DNA from: Acinetobacter sp. C26M
GTDB lineage: Bacteria; Pseudomonadota; Gammaproteobacteria; Pseudomonadales; Moraxellaceae
Direction: 5' to 3'
DNA length: 64,000 nt
Assembly: GCF_023702675.1 (NCBI RefSeq)
Contig: NZ_CP098478.1
Coordinates: forward strand, 3,720,001 to 3,784,000
Positions within the stretch are counted from its first letter, which is position 1, and every line of letters starts with the position of its first letter. Below the pieces are notes generated by a model. The model saw nothing but the letters and a program-made list of their open reading frames with translations. It searched no databases and was not told where the DNA came from. A program made the position numbers and the translations under genes. Positions 1 through 13,831 of the stretch are shown here, in pieces.

Positions 1-2848
<2,848 letters not shown>

Positions 2849-3210
2849 ACAACCCCAAACAGTCGTTAACACATACAAGTGAGTGTTATCGTTGCAAACT
2901 TAATTGCTACTGGTTTGTTGTCTGTGAACTTAATCACCATACAGCTTCAATCTAAATTCATATACCAAAACGCTTGATTCAGTGTTTTTGCTAGTTCTCA
3001 ATTTCATTCTTTCGAATGAATTGAGTGAACAATTTATTTCAGACTCAATTTTCTAATCTGTTAATGATTAACTACCACCTCGTCGGTGAGTAGTAAACTG
3101 TGATAAATCACAGAAGTTAATAAACTAAGATCTTTCGATCTTCTTATTTATTAATTTCTATAAGCTATCTTGGAATTTAACTTTCGTTTTCTACATTACT
3201 TCGTAATGTA
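2849..3210 (-). other. Spacer between tRNA-Ala and 23S rRNA
   Basis: This is an AT-rich internal transcribed spacer without protein-coding content. It lies within the rRNA transcript and would hold the processing stems for the 23S precursor. No tRNA beyond the two listed is seen, and no clear antitermination box could be picked out by eye. Confidence 0.8.
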
Positions 3211-3286
3211 TGGTGGAGACTAGGAGAGTCGAACTCCTGACCTCCTGCGTGCAAAGCAGGCGCTCTACCAACTAAGCTAAGTCCCC
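3211..3286 (-). tRNA. tRNA-Ala (TGC)
   Basis: On the minus strand this is a 76-nt tRNA with encoded CCA end. The anticodon stem-loop CTGCTTTGCACGCAG carries TGC, and the T arm reads GTTCGACTC. It sits in the 16S-23S spacer 3' of tRNA-Ile, the usual order in gammaproteobacterial rRNA operons. Confidence 0.97.
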
Positions 3287-3341
3287 AGCTTATCATTTAA
3301 TGAACGACATATCTTTCAATCTAAGCTACTGCAATCAGATT

Positions 3342-3418
<77 letters not shown>

Positions 3419-3477
3419 TCAGATACATCTTCGAAGAACAACTTGTTGTGGATTCTTACCGATCGTCAATCTTTCGT

Positions 3478-5015
<1,538 letters not shown>

Positions 5016-5217
5016 AAAATCATTAGTAGCTTATGGCTACAAATCTTGGCTCATCAATTTTCTGACTAAAAATTCGCTCAAATAAACTTCGAGAAATTTC
5101 TACCATTCAATCAATGAAATATTTTCGATCGATCAATCAGTAAAAATCCACACAAGTTGTTCTTCTATTCTCTTAATGATCTTCTCGATGATTCGTCATC
5201 ATCAAGCTAGGTCGGCT

Positions 5218-5245
5218 ATATTACTCTAAATTTCTTCAAAGTCAA
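5218..5245 (-). promoter_or_regulatory. rRNA operon promoter
   Basis: On the minus strand a -35 TTGACT (5240-5245) is followed after 16 bp by a -10 TAATAT (5218-5223), about 200 bp upstream of the mature 16S 5' end. The region upstream is strongly AT-rich, as expected for an UP element. The short 16-bp spacing is typical of stable-RNA promoters. The transcription start is inferred, not observed. Confidence 0.75.
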
Positions 5246-5657
5246 CAGGTAATTTAGATATTTAGCAAACTTATTAATCAAACCAAGAATCTAACCTCTC
5301 TAGCCAAATCCTTGTTTCTCAACAAGTTTTTATCTGCATCACCGCCGATGGATGTGCATTCTACAGCATTTCAGGGCAGGCGCAAGCACTTTTAAAAATT
5401 AAATTATTCGGTTGTTTTATTTTTAAACTTTAACTTATCTAATTCACTGATTTATATAATTTAAAATTTATTAATTTTCTTAAAAGTGAATTTAAATAAA
5501 GTAAGGCACTGTAATTTAAGCCTTTTCTATCAAATTTGTTTTAATTATCAGCGGAAAAACAACTTAATCTTTATATTTAGCTTTTATTTTAGCCACCTCA
5601 CTTCACTAAAAAGTCTTTCCAGCATCCTCTTCATGCTTAAAATACAATCATCCAAAT
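5246..5657. other. AT-rich gene-free region upstream of the rRNA promoter
   Basis: About 400 bases without a supported gene. The sequence is very AT-rich with A/T tracts, consistent with UP-element and nucleoid-protein binding upstream of the rRNA promoter. A second rRNA promoter may be present, but none was as good as the one at 5218-5245. Confidence 0.6.
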
Positions 5658-5697
5658 AAAAACAACGGCTTTGATAAGCTCAAAACCGTTGTTTTCA
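5658..5697 (-). terminator. Rho-independent terminator of the BCCT transporter gene
   Basis: On the minus strand a long stem (AAAACAACGGTTTTGA pairing with TCAAAGCCGTTGTTTT, loop GCTTA) begins about 22 nt after the stop codon and ends in a T-rich tail. It separates the transporter from the rRNA control region. Confidence 0.85.
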
Positions 5698-5719
5698 ATA
5701 TCGCAGTCAGAATTTTTGA

Positions 5720-7696
5720 TTAAGAACTTGTGCCTCTCACAATATTCAAGAAATAAAGATGGCGTTCATATTGATCAATAATATCTTGGATTAAATCTTC
5801 CTGGGTCCAATCCATCACATCATAATTTTGACCACCTTCTCTTAAGAACACTTCTGCCTGAAAGTAATTGGCCTCATCTTCATCTGCACGCCCTAACATA
5901 AAGCTAGGTGGGACAGTGGCATGCGAAACCACTTTATACGTAAAGTTAATTTCATGATGATGATCGACATGCAGTTGCAAGCCATTTTCTATCTCACGAA
6001 TATCCACTTCTAAATGGCGGCGTTTAAATTCACGTTGAATACTTTCAAAAGCCTTACGAACTTGCGTATCGATGTATTGCTGAACTTCTTCCTCTGTATG
6101 CGGATAATGCATGATCAGCCCCAAACGTTGCTGCCAACTTCTTGGGTTATTAATCGCTCGCGGTGTAATTCGTGCTTCCTGAATCGCTTTCATCTTGGTC
6201 ACATCAAGTTTCAAGGCTTTCAATAAGCCCCAACTCATTAGCAACATAATAAAAGTAAAAGGCAATGCGCTCATAATGATAGAGGATTGCAATGCAGATA
6301 GACCACCGACCAACAATAGAATAATGGCCAATGCTGCCATTAATACCGTCCAAAATAGTCTCTGCCATGTCGGTGAATTTTCAGATTTCGCAGTCAGGTA
6401 GTCCGTTACCAATGCCCCAGAGTCGGCAGATGTGACGAAGAATAACATCACCAATACTGTCGCGAGTAAGCTCATCACCCCTGAAAAAGGCAAATGATTC
6501 AAAAATTCAAATAACGCAACAGATGAATCACTTTGTACGGCATGAATCAAACTCACATTATGCTCTTGCATAATATTGAACAGTGCAGCATTCCCTAAAA
6601 AGCCCATCCAGATAATGGTAAAACCAGTCGGGATGAGTAATACACCGACAATAAATTCACGGATGGTTCGTCCACGCGATACACGTGCAATAAACATCCC
6701 AACAAATGGCGACCATGAAATCCACCATGCCCAATACATAATGGTCCAGCCACCAATCCAGCCATTCGGTTGATAAGCATAGAGGTTAAAGGTCATACCA
6801 AATAGGTTCGACATATACGAACCCATGTTCTGAATGGTCGTTTGTAGTAGATAGATACTTGGGCCAGCAATAAATACAAAGGCTAAAAGTACCAAAGCCA
6901 AGACCAGATTCAGCTCAGAAAGACGTTTTACGCCTTTATCCAAACCGAGAAATACTGACATTGAAGCGAGAATACTTACAAAGACAATCAAACCCACTTG
7001 GACTTGACTACTTTGCTCCACCCCAAATAAATAATGTAAGCCAGAATTAATCTGAGTAACACCAAAACCCAGAGAGGTTGCTACCCCAAAGACCGTACCA
7101 ATGGTGGCAAAGGTATCAATACCATCGCCCCAAGGACCATAAATCTTCTTTCCTATAATCGGATATAAAGCTGAACGCGTTTTTAAAGGCAGATTATGAC
7201 GATAAGCAAAATAGGCTAAAGCCAATCCAACCACGGCGTAAATTGCCCACGCATGTAGACCCCAATGGAAAAAGGTAATGCGTAAAGCTTGCTGTGCAGA
7301 GGCTACACTCTCAGGGTCACCACTTGGTGGGGTGACATAGTGCATCACTGGCTCCGCCACACCAAAGAACATTAACCCGATCCCCATTCCTGCAGTAAAT
7401 AGCATGGCAAACCATGAGCCATTGCTATATTCAGGCTGACTATGATCAGGTCCTAATTTGATTTTTCCACTGGCAGAGCAGGCAATATAAATCAATAAAA
7501 TCAGGAAGACCGCAACAGACAATACATAGAACCAGCTAAATGAGTCTGTGATCCACTGCTTTAATTGTTGAGTCAAAAATTCAAATGAACTCGGTGCGAT
7601 AATGACGATTGCCAGAAAAATCGCAATAATAATTACCGTGCTTAAAAACACGTTTGGATTGACATTCGCAAAATGCGAAGATGGCTTGGAAGGCAT
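5720..7696 (-). CDS. betT: BCCT family choline/glycine betaine transporter (BetT-like)
   Basis: A 658-aa secondary transporter of the betaine/choline/carnitine family, which imports quaternary amines with H+ or Na+ for osmoprotection or catabolism. About 12 membrane segments fill residues 15-510. The family signatures are visible: GMGIGLMFFGVAEP in the third/fourth segment region and the Trp-rich WTIMYWAWWISWSPFVG stretch around residue 315. The hydrophilic tail of about 140 residues is the long type that senses osmotic stress in BetT proteins. The start has a GGGGGA ribosome site 6 nt upstream. It has its own terminator and no bet dehydrogenase genes beside it, so uptake for osmoprotection is as likely as catabolism. 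The substrate within the family is inferred. Confidence 0.85.
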   Translation of the reverse strand: MPSKPSSHFANVNPNVFLSTVIIIAIFLAIVIIAPSSFEFLTQQLKQWITDSFSWFYVLSVAVFLILLIYIACSASGKIKLGPDHSQPEYSNGSWFAMLFTAGMGIGLMFFGVAEPVMHYVTPPSGDPESVASAQQALRITFFHWGLHAWAIYAVVGLALAYFAYRHNLPLKTRSALYPIIGKKIYGPWGDGIDTFATIGTVFGVATSLGFGVTQINSGLHYLFGVEQSSQVQVGLIVFVSILASMSVFLGLDKGVKRLSELNLVLALVLLAFVFIAGPSIYLLQTTIQNMGSYMSNLFGMTFNLYAYQPNGWIGGWTIMYWAWWISWSPFVGMFIARVSRGRTIREFIVGVLLIPTGFTIIWMGFLGNAALFNIMQEHNVSLIHAVQSDSSVALFEFLNHLPFSGVMSLLATVLVMLFFVTSADSGALVTDYLTAKSENSPTWQRLFWTVLMAALAIILLLVGGLSALQSSIIMSALPFTFIMLLMSWGLLKALKLDVTKMKAIQEARITPRAINNPRSWQQRLGLIMHYPHTEEEVQQYIDTQVRKAFESIQREFKRRHLEVDIREIENGLQLHVDHHHEINFTYKVVSHATVPPSFMLGRADEDEANYFQAEVFLREGGQNYDVMDWTQEDLIQDIIDQYERHLYFLNIVRGTSS

Positions 7697-7919
7697 AATT
7701 CCCCCACGTTATTCTAATGATAATGGACAGGCCATAATGGCCAAAGAAGACATTCACAATGTGAATAAAAGCGAGCTTAAAGCATGTAAAACTCGATACT
7801 AATTATAAAAAATGTGAAAAATAAAGCAGTTGTAATGCTGTAACAAAGATAATGTTTAACCACTGCACTCTTTTGTCAAATACAGATTTAAAGCAATCTA
7901 AACGTTAAAATAAATTTCA

Positions 7920-7937
7920 GGCATTTTTACAAATGCC
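7920..7937 (-). terminator. Possible hairpin at the end of the CoA-transferase gene
   Basis: GGCATTT and AAATGCC form a 7-bp stem that overlaps the stop codon of the CoA-transferase gene; a T-rich stretch follows on the minus strand. It is a weak terminator candidate. Confidence 0.4.
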
Positions 7938-9150
7938 CGATGACACCGAGTTCAGTTAAATGTACTAAGTTTTCTGCTGAGCAATATTTTGCCAAAATTT
8001 GATGGGTATGCTCTCCCAAACGTGGTGGTGCAAGACGGTATTCCACAGGTGTTGCAGACAACTTCAACGGTGACGCAATCATTTTAAAATGACGATATTG
8101 GGGATGTGGGATCTCGACCACCATTTTCCGTACTTGTACTTGGGGTTCTTGTAATGCCTCATCCACATTATTGATCATCCCGACAGGCACTTTGACTGCA
8201 TGAATCCGTTCTACCCAATATTGTGCAGCTTGGCTAAGAAAATGCTGATCCATTAAAGTGGTCAACTCTCCACGATGTGCAAGTCGATCCTGATTGAATC
8301 TAAACTTGGGATGCTCAGCCCATTCAGCTTGACCGATAGCCTGACACAGGGCTTTAAACTGGGCATCATTACCACAAGCAATAATAAAGTCCTTATCTTT
8401 TGCCTTAAACGTTTGATAAGGCACAATATTGGCATGTGCATTGCCCCAGCGCTTCGGTGCCTGACCTGTAATCAAGTAGTTCATCCCATGATTGGCTAAA
8501 CCTGCGACCTGTACATCGAGCAAAGATAAATCAATATGCTGTCCTTTCCCCGTGGTTTGACGTGACCAAAGTGCAGCCTGAATCGCAATCGTGGCATACA
8601 AACCTGTTTGCAAATCGGTAACGGCAACCCCAACTTTTTGTGGGCCACCACCTGCTAAATCATCACGTTCACCCGTAATACTCATCAATCCCGCCATGCC
8701 CTGAATGACAAAATCATAACCAGGTTCAGATGCACGTGGTCCCGTTTGCCCAAAACCCGTAATTGAGCAATACACCAGACCCGGATTGATTTCGCTTAAA
8801 CTGGCATAGTCCAGCCCATATTTACGCAATGAACCAACTTTATAATTTTCAATCAGGACATCACTGTCTTTGACCATTTCTCTGAGTAAAGCTTGGCCTT
8901 CATTTGACGCTATATCAATCGCAACCGAATATTTATTCCGATTCGCAGATTGATAATATCCCGCCTCTCTTGTGCTTTGTCCCGTATCGTCTTTCATCCA
9001 TGGTGGTCCCCACATACGAGTATCATCACCCGTTTTAGGACGTTCAATCTTAATGACTTCAGCCCCTAAATCAGCCAGAATCTGACTGCACCAAGGCCCT
9101 GCCAAAACCCGACTTAGATCTAGTACACGCAAACCTGTCAATGCACCCAT
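7927..9150 (-). CDS. gcdG: CaiB/BaiF (family III) CoA-transferase, probably succinyl-CoA:glutarate CoA-transferase
   Basis: A 407-aa family III CoA-transferase; these enzymes move CoA between acyl donors through an aspartyl-CoA anhydride. The N-terminus LRVLDLSRVLAGP is the family hallmark, and the IDLSLLD motif near residue 206 carries the expected catalytic Asp. Its neighbours are an MFS carrier (16-nt gap upstream) and glutaryl-CoA dehydrogenase, with a divergent LysR regulator. In Pseudomonas the same gene pairing (gcdG-gcdH with a LysR regulator) activates glutarate for catabolism, so glutarate is the likely acceptor. The precise acyl donor and acceptor are inferred from context, since this family cannot be assigned from sequence alone. 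Confidence 0.85.
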   Translation of the reverse strand: MGALTGLRVLDLSRVLAGPWCSQILADLGAEVIKIERPKTGDDTRMWGPPWMKDDTGQSTREAGYYQSANRNKYSVAIDIASNEGQALLREMVKDSDVLIENYKVGSLRKYGLDYASLSEINPGLVYCSITGFGQTGPRASEPGYDFVIQGMAGLMSITGERDDLAGGGPQKVGVAVTDLQTGLYATIAIQAALWSRQTTGKGQHIDLSLLDVQVAGLANHGMNYLITGQAPKRWGNAHANIVPYQTFKAKDKDFIIACGNDAQFKALCQAIGQAEWAEHPKFRFNQDRLAHRGELTTLMDQHFLSQAAQYWVERIHAVKVPVGMINNVDEALQEPQVQVRKMVVEIPHPQYRHFKMIASPLKLSATPVEYRLAPPRLGEHTHQILAKYCSAENLVHLTELGVIGHL

Positions 9151-9165
9151 AATGATCCCTCCTGA

Positions 9166-10482
9166 TTATGCTTTTTGTGGATCGTATTGACGATCACGAA
9201 TAAATAACCCTGGTAACACCCCTGCAATAAAATAGGCTGCTCCCATGATAATAAATGCCATGGTAAAGGTTCCGCCAGAAGCTAAAAAACCGATGGTTGC
9301 TGGTGCGATTGCTGCACCCACACGACCGATGTTATAAGCCCCACCAATCGCAGTGCCACGCACATCAGTTGAAAAAGATTCCGCCATATAGGTTGCATTG
9401 ACACCGTATGGAATCCCATAAAGAAAGCCAAAGGTAATTAATAAATACAGAATATTGTCAGGCGTATTAAAGAAAATTATGATTGGTAGAAAGATTGCAC
9501 TGGCCAACGTTCCAAACACAAAAATGGCACGGCGATTGAATTTATCCGCCAAATAACCAGCCAGAATCTTGCCTAAAATCATTGCAGTATAAGAACCAAC
9601 CATATAACTGGTAAGCGACTTAAAGTTCATATTGACTTCGGTTTCCAGATAACTTGGCATCCAGTTGTTAATGCCGTAATAACCGAACTGTAAAAAGAAT
9701 GCTGTACTCATCCACAACAAGAACATTTTCCGATGCTTTAGATTGGCAAAAATTTGTGTATAAATACTTTGGCTTTTCGGTTGTTCTTGAGGCGTAACAA
9801 CGTCCTGTATTTGAGGAGACAAGCTTTTAATTTTTGAGAGCTGCCACGATTTAGGTTCAGGCACAAAGCGCTGCAAAATGATATTAATTGCCGCAGGAAT
9901 CACTGTAATGAAGAATAGAATACGCCAGCCATGCTCTGGAATAATGGCACCTGCAAGTAGGGTTGCGACAATATAGCCAACGGTTTGACCCGTTTGTAAA
10001 GTGCCCAGTACCGTGGTGCGATAAGAAGTTGGAACATATTCAGCCATTAAGGTATTGCAAGCCATATACAGGGCACCAATCCCTAATGCTCCGATAAAAC
10101 GTAGTGACATAAATTGTTCAAAGCTTTGGGTAAAGCCCAACAAACAGGTCGCAACTGAAAAGAAAGTCACGGAGTGGGCAATGGTTCTGACCCGCCCAAA
10201 TTTGTCACAGGCCCAACCACCCAAAATACCGCCAATCCCCATCCCAGCTAAAGATGCACTACCAAGTGCACCCGCCTGAAAGGTAGATAATCCAAATTCC
10301 GTTTTTAAGCTGGTCAGACTATAGGACAGCAACATAATATCGACACCATCCACCACCATGGCGAAGTAGGCAAACAACAAGGCAAATTTCCATGTGTGTG
10401 GAGTAATCCGCTCATAGGTTCCCAAATTGGATGGCCATTTGCTCATATTAGGACTTGCTACCGCTTGAACATCATTGTTCAT
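9166..10482 (-). CDS. MFS transporter, AAHS (acid:H+ symporter) type
   Basis: A 12-segment major facilitator of about 438 aa resembling the aromatic acid:H+ symporter family (PcaK/BenK/MhpT type). The DGVDIMLL motif in the first membrane segment and the GWACDKFGR loop between segments 2 and 3 are typical. A longer frame reaches 10527, but the start at 10482 has a GAGG site 6 nt upstream and the longer one has none, so the shorter start is used. It lies between the CoA-transferase and glutaryl-CoA dehydrogenase genes on the same strand. Context suggests import of glutarate or a related dicarboxylate; an aromatic acid is the alternative. Confidence 0.85.
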   Translation of the reverse strand: MNNDVQAVASPNMSKWPSNLGTYERITPHTWKFALLFAYFAMVVDGVDIMLLSYSLTSLKTEFGLSTFQAGALGSASLAGMGIGGILGGWACDKFGRVRTIAHSVTFFSVATCLLGFTQSFEQFMSLRFIGALGIGALYMACNTLMAEYVPTSYRTTVLGTLQTGQTVGYIVATLLAGAIIPEHGWRILFFITVIPAAINIILQRFVPEPKSWQLSKIKSLSPQIQDVVTPQEQPKSQSIYTQIFANLKHRKMFLLWMSTAFFLQFGYYGINNWMPSYLETEVNMNFKSLTSYMVGSYTAMILGKILAGYLADKFNRRAIFVFGTLASAIFLPIIIFFNTPDNILYLLITFGFLYGIPYGVNATYMAESFSTDVRGTAIGGAYNIGRVGAAIAPATIGFLASGGTFTMAFIIMGAAYFIAGVLPGLFIRDRQYDPQKA

Positions 10483-10663
10483 TTGACACCTCATTTTCTC
10501 AAATGGGTCTGGTCTTTCATCAATCATTCAAGTGATGAATACTTTGCTACCGTGCAATTTATTGTTTTTAGCAAAGTGTCTTTTTCCACCTAAAATACGC
10601 TTGATGAATCCTTGACGATTGTAATTGGTATAGGTCAATATTTTTTAGGCATGAATTTGCCCT

Positions 10664-10687
10664 AAGATACGCCCGAAAGCGTATCTT
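10664..10687. terminator. Perfect hairpin between the MFS carrier and gcdH
   Basis: AAGATACGC (10664-10672) pairs exactly with GCGTATCTT (10679-10687) around a 6-nt loop, 25-48 nt past the gcdH stop. A T run is lacking on the minus strand, so it could be a weak terminator, a processing site or an mRNA 3' stabiliser that gives gcdH more transcript than the downstream genes. Confidence 0.5.
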
Positions 10688-10711
10688 TACGTTCAACTGG
10701 ATAATGAAACT

Positions 10712-11920
10712 TTAGTTAGAAAATGCAGCGATGCCTGTTTGCGCTCGGCCTAAAATTAATGCATGAACATCATGGGTACCTTCATAGGTGTTCACCACTT
10801 CTAGATTGACTAGATGCCGTGCTACACCAAACTCATCACTGATGCCATTACCGCCCATCATGTCTCGTGCCAATCTGGCAATTTCCAGCGCTTTACCACA
10901 GTTATTACGTTTGATCAGCGAAGTCCCTTCTACTGAAGCAATGCCTGCATCTTTCATTTGACCAAAACGTAATGCGATTTGCAGACCCAAGGCAATTTCG
11001 GTTTGCATGTCTGCCAGTTTTTTCTGAATCAACTGATTGGCAGCCAGAGGTCGACCAAACTGTTTACGATCCATGGTGTATTGATGTGCAGTATGCCAAC
11101 AGAATTCAGCAGCTCCCATCGCCCCCCATGCAATACCGTAACGGGCACTGTTCAAACAGGTAAACGGTCCTTTCAAACCACGCACCTCTGGGAACGCGTT
11201 TTCTTCGGGAACAAAGACCTGATCCATGACGATTTCACCCGTAATCGATGCACGAAGTCCGACTTTGCCGTGTATTGCAGGTGCAGACAGCCCTTCCCAA
11301 CCTTTTTCCAGAATAAAACCGCGAATTTCCCCGACATTGCCTGTCTCAGAAACTTCTTTGGCCCAGACTACAAATACATCTGCGATTGGACTATTGGTAA
11401 TCCACATTTTGCTGCCACTAAGGCGATAACCGCCTGCAACTTTTTTAGCGCGGCACAACATACTACCAGGGTCTGAACCATGATCAGGCTCAGTTAAACC
11501 GAAACAACCGATGTATTCACCTGTTGCCAGTTTAGGGAGGTATTTCTGTTTTTGTGCTTCGGTACCAAATTCATCAATCGGTACCATTACCAATGAGCTT
11601 TGTACGCTGGCCATCGAACGATAGCCTGAATCGACTCGTTCAATTTCGCGGGCAATCAAACCATAACTGACATAATTCAGTCCTGCACCACCATATTGCT
11701 CTGAAATGGTTGGACCCAACAGTCCTAGCTCACCCATTTCCCGAAAAATAGCTGGATCAGTTTTTTCATGGCGAAATTGTTCCAATACACGTGGCATGAG
11801 CTTATCTTGACAGTAGGCCTGAGCACTGTCACGAATCATGCGCTCTTCTGAGCTGAGTTGCTGTTCAAGTAAAAATGGATCTTGCCAGTTAAAAGAGACA
11901 CGCTTTCCTTGATTTGCCAT
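10712..11920 (-). CDS. gcdH: Glutaryl-CoA dehydrogenase
   Basis: A 402-aa FAD enzyme of the acyl-CoA dehydrogenase family. It oxidises and decarboxylates glutaryl-CoA to crotonyl-CoA in lysine, hydroxylysine, tryptophan and glutarate breakdown. The N-terminal helical domain, the central FAD-binding part ([14 protein letters not shown], then [16 protein letters not shown]) and the C-terminal helical domain ([20 protein letters not shown]) are all present. The catalytic base is Glu380 in [17 protein letters not shown], exactly as in known GcdH proteins. It is divergent from the LysR gene at 12149 and is the first gene of the glutarate set. Function is secure. Confidence 0.96.
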   Translation of the reverse strand: MANQGKRVSFNWQDPFLLEQQLSSEERMIRDSAQAYCQDKLMPRVLEQFRHEKTDPAIFREMGELGLLGPTISEQYGGAGLNYVSYGLIAREIERVDSGYRSMASVQSSLVMVPIDEFGTEAQKQKYLPKLATGEYIGCFGLTEPDHGSDPGSMLCRAKKVAGGYRLSGSKMWITNSPIADVFVVWAKEVSETGNVGEIRGFILEKGWEGLSAPAIHGKVGLRASITGEIVMDQVFVPEENAFPEVRGLKGPFTCLNSARYGIAWGAMGAAEFCWHTAHQYTMDRKQFGRPLAANQLIQKKLADMQTEIALGLQIALRFGQMKDAGIASVEGTSLIKRNNCGKALEIARLARDMMGGNGISDEFGVARHLVNLEVVNTYEGTHDVHALILGRAQTGIAAFSN

Positions 11921-12148
11921 GACTTTTTATCTTCCTTTTAATCGATCTTGATATAAGTTCTGCTGTTGATGCTAGGCCAGATTGCACAGTGAAGCAAACG
12001 ATGTTTTTTCATACAGCTATGCAGAAAACGCATAGCTCAATTGAAATCACTGCTGCTGTTCTGCTAAAAAGAGGGTTCAGGATAAGGTAAAAATTTGAAC
12101 GATCTTCAGGTCATCACTCTTTTTCGCAATTAATTCAAGGATGCTGTT
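11921..12148. promoter_or_regulatory. Divergent control region gcdH / LysR regulator
   Basis: A 228-bp intergenic region between oppositely oriented gcdH and LysR-type genes. This is the classic place for LysR binding sites that control both genes. Several T-N11-A-like spaced repeats are possible in the AT-rich centre, but no single operator can be chosen with confidence by eye. Confidence 0.5.
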
Positions 12149-13108
12149 ATGCGACGTATGATTCCCTCATTACAGTCACTGATTTGCTTTGAAGCGGCTG
12201 CCAAACATAAAACCTATACCCATGCAGCACAGGAACTCAGCATGACACAAAGTGCGATTTCTAGGCAGATTCAACAACTAGAAGAATTTCTCAATCTGCA
12301 ATTGTTTCACAGAGTAAGGCATGGCGTAGAGCTCACCAGTGCAGGCGAGCAATACCTCAAGAATATCAAGACACATCTGTTGGGGCTGGAGCACAGCACC
12401 CTTGATCTAATGTCGCATCAAGGACTGGGCGGTACACTCAAACTGGGCGTGGTTCCAACCTTTGCAACACGTTGGTTATTGCCACGTCTTTATCGTTTCA
12501 ATGAGATTTATCCTGAAATTACCATTCACCTCGAGACCAGTACCAAACCATTTTTATTTAGTGAACAAATTTTTGATGCCGCAATTTATGCAGGTACACC
12601 TGCTCAAGTAGAAAACTGGCCTGGCACCACAGCACATTTTTTAATGCCTGAGGAGGTTGTTGCCGTTTGTTCTCCCGCCTTGATCAAGAAATTTTATCCA
12701 GCATCGATTGAATACGACCCACCTGCCACCCTTGATCTAAGTGCTGAACAACTCTCGAAGCTCCCACTATTACAGCAAACCACTCGCCCAGCAATTTGGA
12801 AGGAATGGTTTGAGAGTCTAAATTACAATGCGCCATATGCCATGGAAGGCCAGCGTCATGAGCTTTTTTCCATGTTGGCTGTTGCTGCCACACATCATCT
12901 AGGTGTGGCATTAATTCCGCAAATGCTGATTGAAAAAGAATTGAACCAAGGCGAACTCATCATCGTGTCATCACATAAATTGACTGGTTCACGTTGCTAT
13001 TATTTTGTATATGCCGAACAGCCAGACAATCCTATCATGCTGAAATTCATCGAATGGCTGCAACAAGAGACCGCTGTACCGACAATCTCAACATATGCAT
13101 CAAATTAA
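12149..13108 (+). CDS. gcdR: LysR family regulator of glutarate genes (GcdR/GcvA-like)
   Basis: A 319-aa LysR-type regulator. The N-terminal winged helix-turn-helix occupies about residues 5-65 (FEAAAKHKTYTHAAQELSMTQSAISRQIQQLE), followed by the periplasmic-binding-protein-like effector domain. The N-terminus IPSLQSLICFEAAAKH is of the GcvA subgroup. The ATG has AAGGA 7 nt upstream. It is divergent from gcdH, the arrangement expected of its activator; in Pseudomonas the equivalent regulator responds to glutarate. Its stop overlaps the stop of the convergent channel gene by 4 bp, leaving no room for a terminator. The effector is inferred. Confidence 0.85.
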   Translation: MRRMIPSLQSLICFEAAAKHKTYTHAAQELSMTQSAISRQIQQLEEFLNLQLFHRVRHGVELTSAGEQYLKNIKTHLLGLEHSTLDLMSHQGLGGTLKLGVVPTFATRWLLPRLYRFNEIYPEITIHLETSTKPFLFSEQIFDAAIYAGTPAQVENWPGTTAHFLMPEEVVAVCSPALIKKFYPASIEYDPPATLDLSAEQLSKLPLLQQTTRPAIWKEWFESLNYNAPYAMEGQRHELFSMLAVAATHHLGVALIPQMLIEKELNQGELIIVSSHKLTGSRCYYFVYAEQPDNPIMLKFIEWLQQETAVPTISTYASN

Positions 13109-13788
13109 TTATTTTTAGGCTGATGACTAATATATTGCAATGCAATCAAGCGAGATACCACTACAGCCAGATACATCACCCCACCAAACATTTGCAACAT
13201 TGCCAGTACTCTTGCAGCTGGGCTAATCGGGATCAAATCAGATAAACCTGTTGCCGACTGTAGGCTGAAACTGAGAAATAAAAGATCCAACCAATGTTGT
13301 AATGCCTGCGGTTGATTTGAATTTTGAAAACTGTTCGGTAGCAACAACTGACAGATACTATATAGAAAGGCAAATGCCCAAGCGATGAGGGTAAATACCG
13401 CCCCTGCCGCAAACAATTCATCTTTGGTGAGATAACGATCCGCAAACATATAGCGCAACAAACCATATGCTGCATAGAAATAAGCCAACGCTTCAAAACT
13501 ATGTGCGATGATCTGAATCATCAAATTGCTATAGCCAATAAAAATCAGGATCGAAAATAAAAAAGCACCACTGACAAAAACCAGTCCCCAAAAGGTAAAT
13601 ACAGGGGTTTGCCGAATCACTTTAGCGATGATCAGTAAGGCCAATACGCCCAATGACCAAGTTAAGGCACGAAATTCGCTATCGCCATAAGTGAGCATCG
13701 CCAAAATTAACAAGGCCAATTGAACCAGCAATAACCATGCAGATGGAAGTAAACGAAAGCCCTGCCAAAATTGTTTTAAGGTTTGCAT
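13105..13788 (-). CDS. Two-pore-helix ion channel-like membrane protein
   Basis: A 227-aa integral membrane protein with about six hydrophobic segments. The last two flank a pore-loop-like stretch, SFSLQSATGLSDLIP (about 174-188), which resembles the selectivity filter of bacterial potassium channels, but the usual GYGD is GLSD. It therefore fits the Ion_trans_2 class with an altered filter; its ion selectivity cannot be told. The start at 13788 has AGGA 7 nt upstream, while a longer frame to 13842 would overlap the TetR gene and lacks a ribosome site. It follows the TetR gene by 44 bp on the same strand, so the two are probably co-transcribed. Confidence 0.65.
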   Translation of the reverse strand: MQTLKQFWQGFRLLPSAWLLLVQLALLILAMLTYGDSEFRALTWSLGVLALLIIAKVIRQTPVFTFWGLVFVSGAFLFSILIFIGYSNLMIQIIAHSFEALAYFYAAYGLLRYMFADRYLTKDELFAAGAVFTLIAWAFAFLYSICQLLLPNSFQNSNQPQALQHWLDLLFLSFSLQSATGLSDLIPISPAARVLAMLQMFGGVMYLAVVVSRLIALQYISHQPKNN

Positions 13789-13831
13789 GTTGTTATTCCT
13801 AAGTCTTGTTCTGGTTTTGTTATCGATAGCA

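Noticed and set aside
10979-11476. 165-codon plus-strand frame
   Set aside because: It is antisense to gcdH, whose protein is full-length and conserved; the frame has no ribosome site or recognisable domain.
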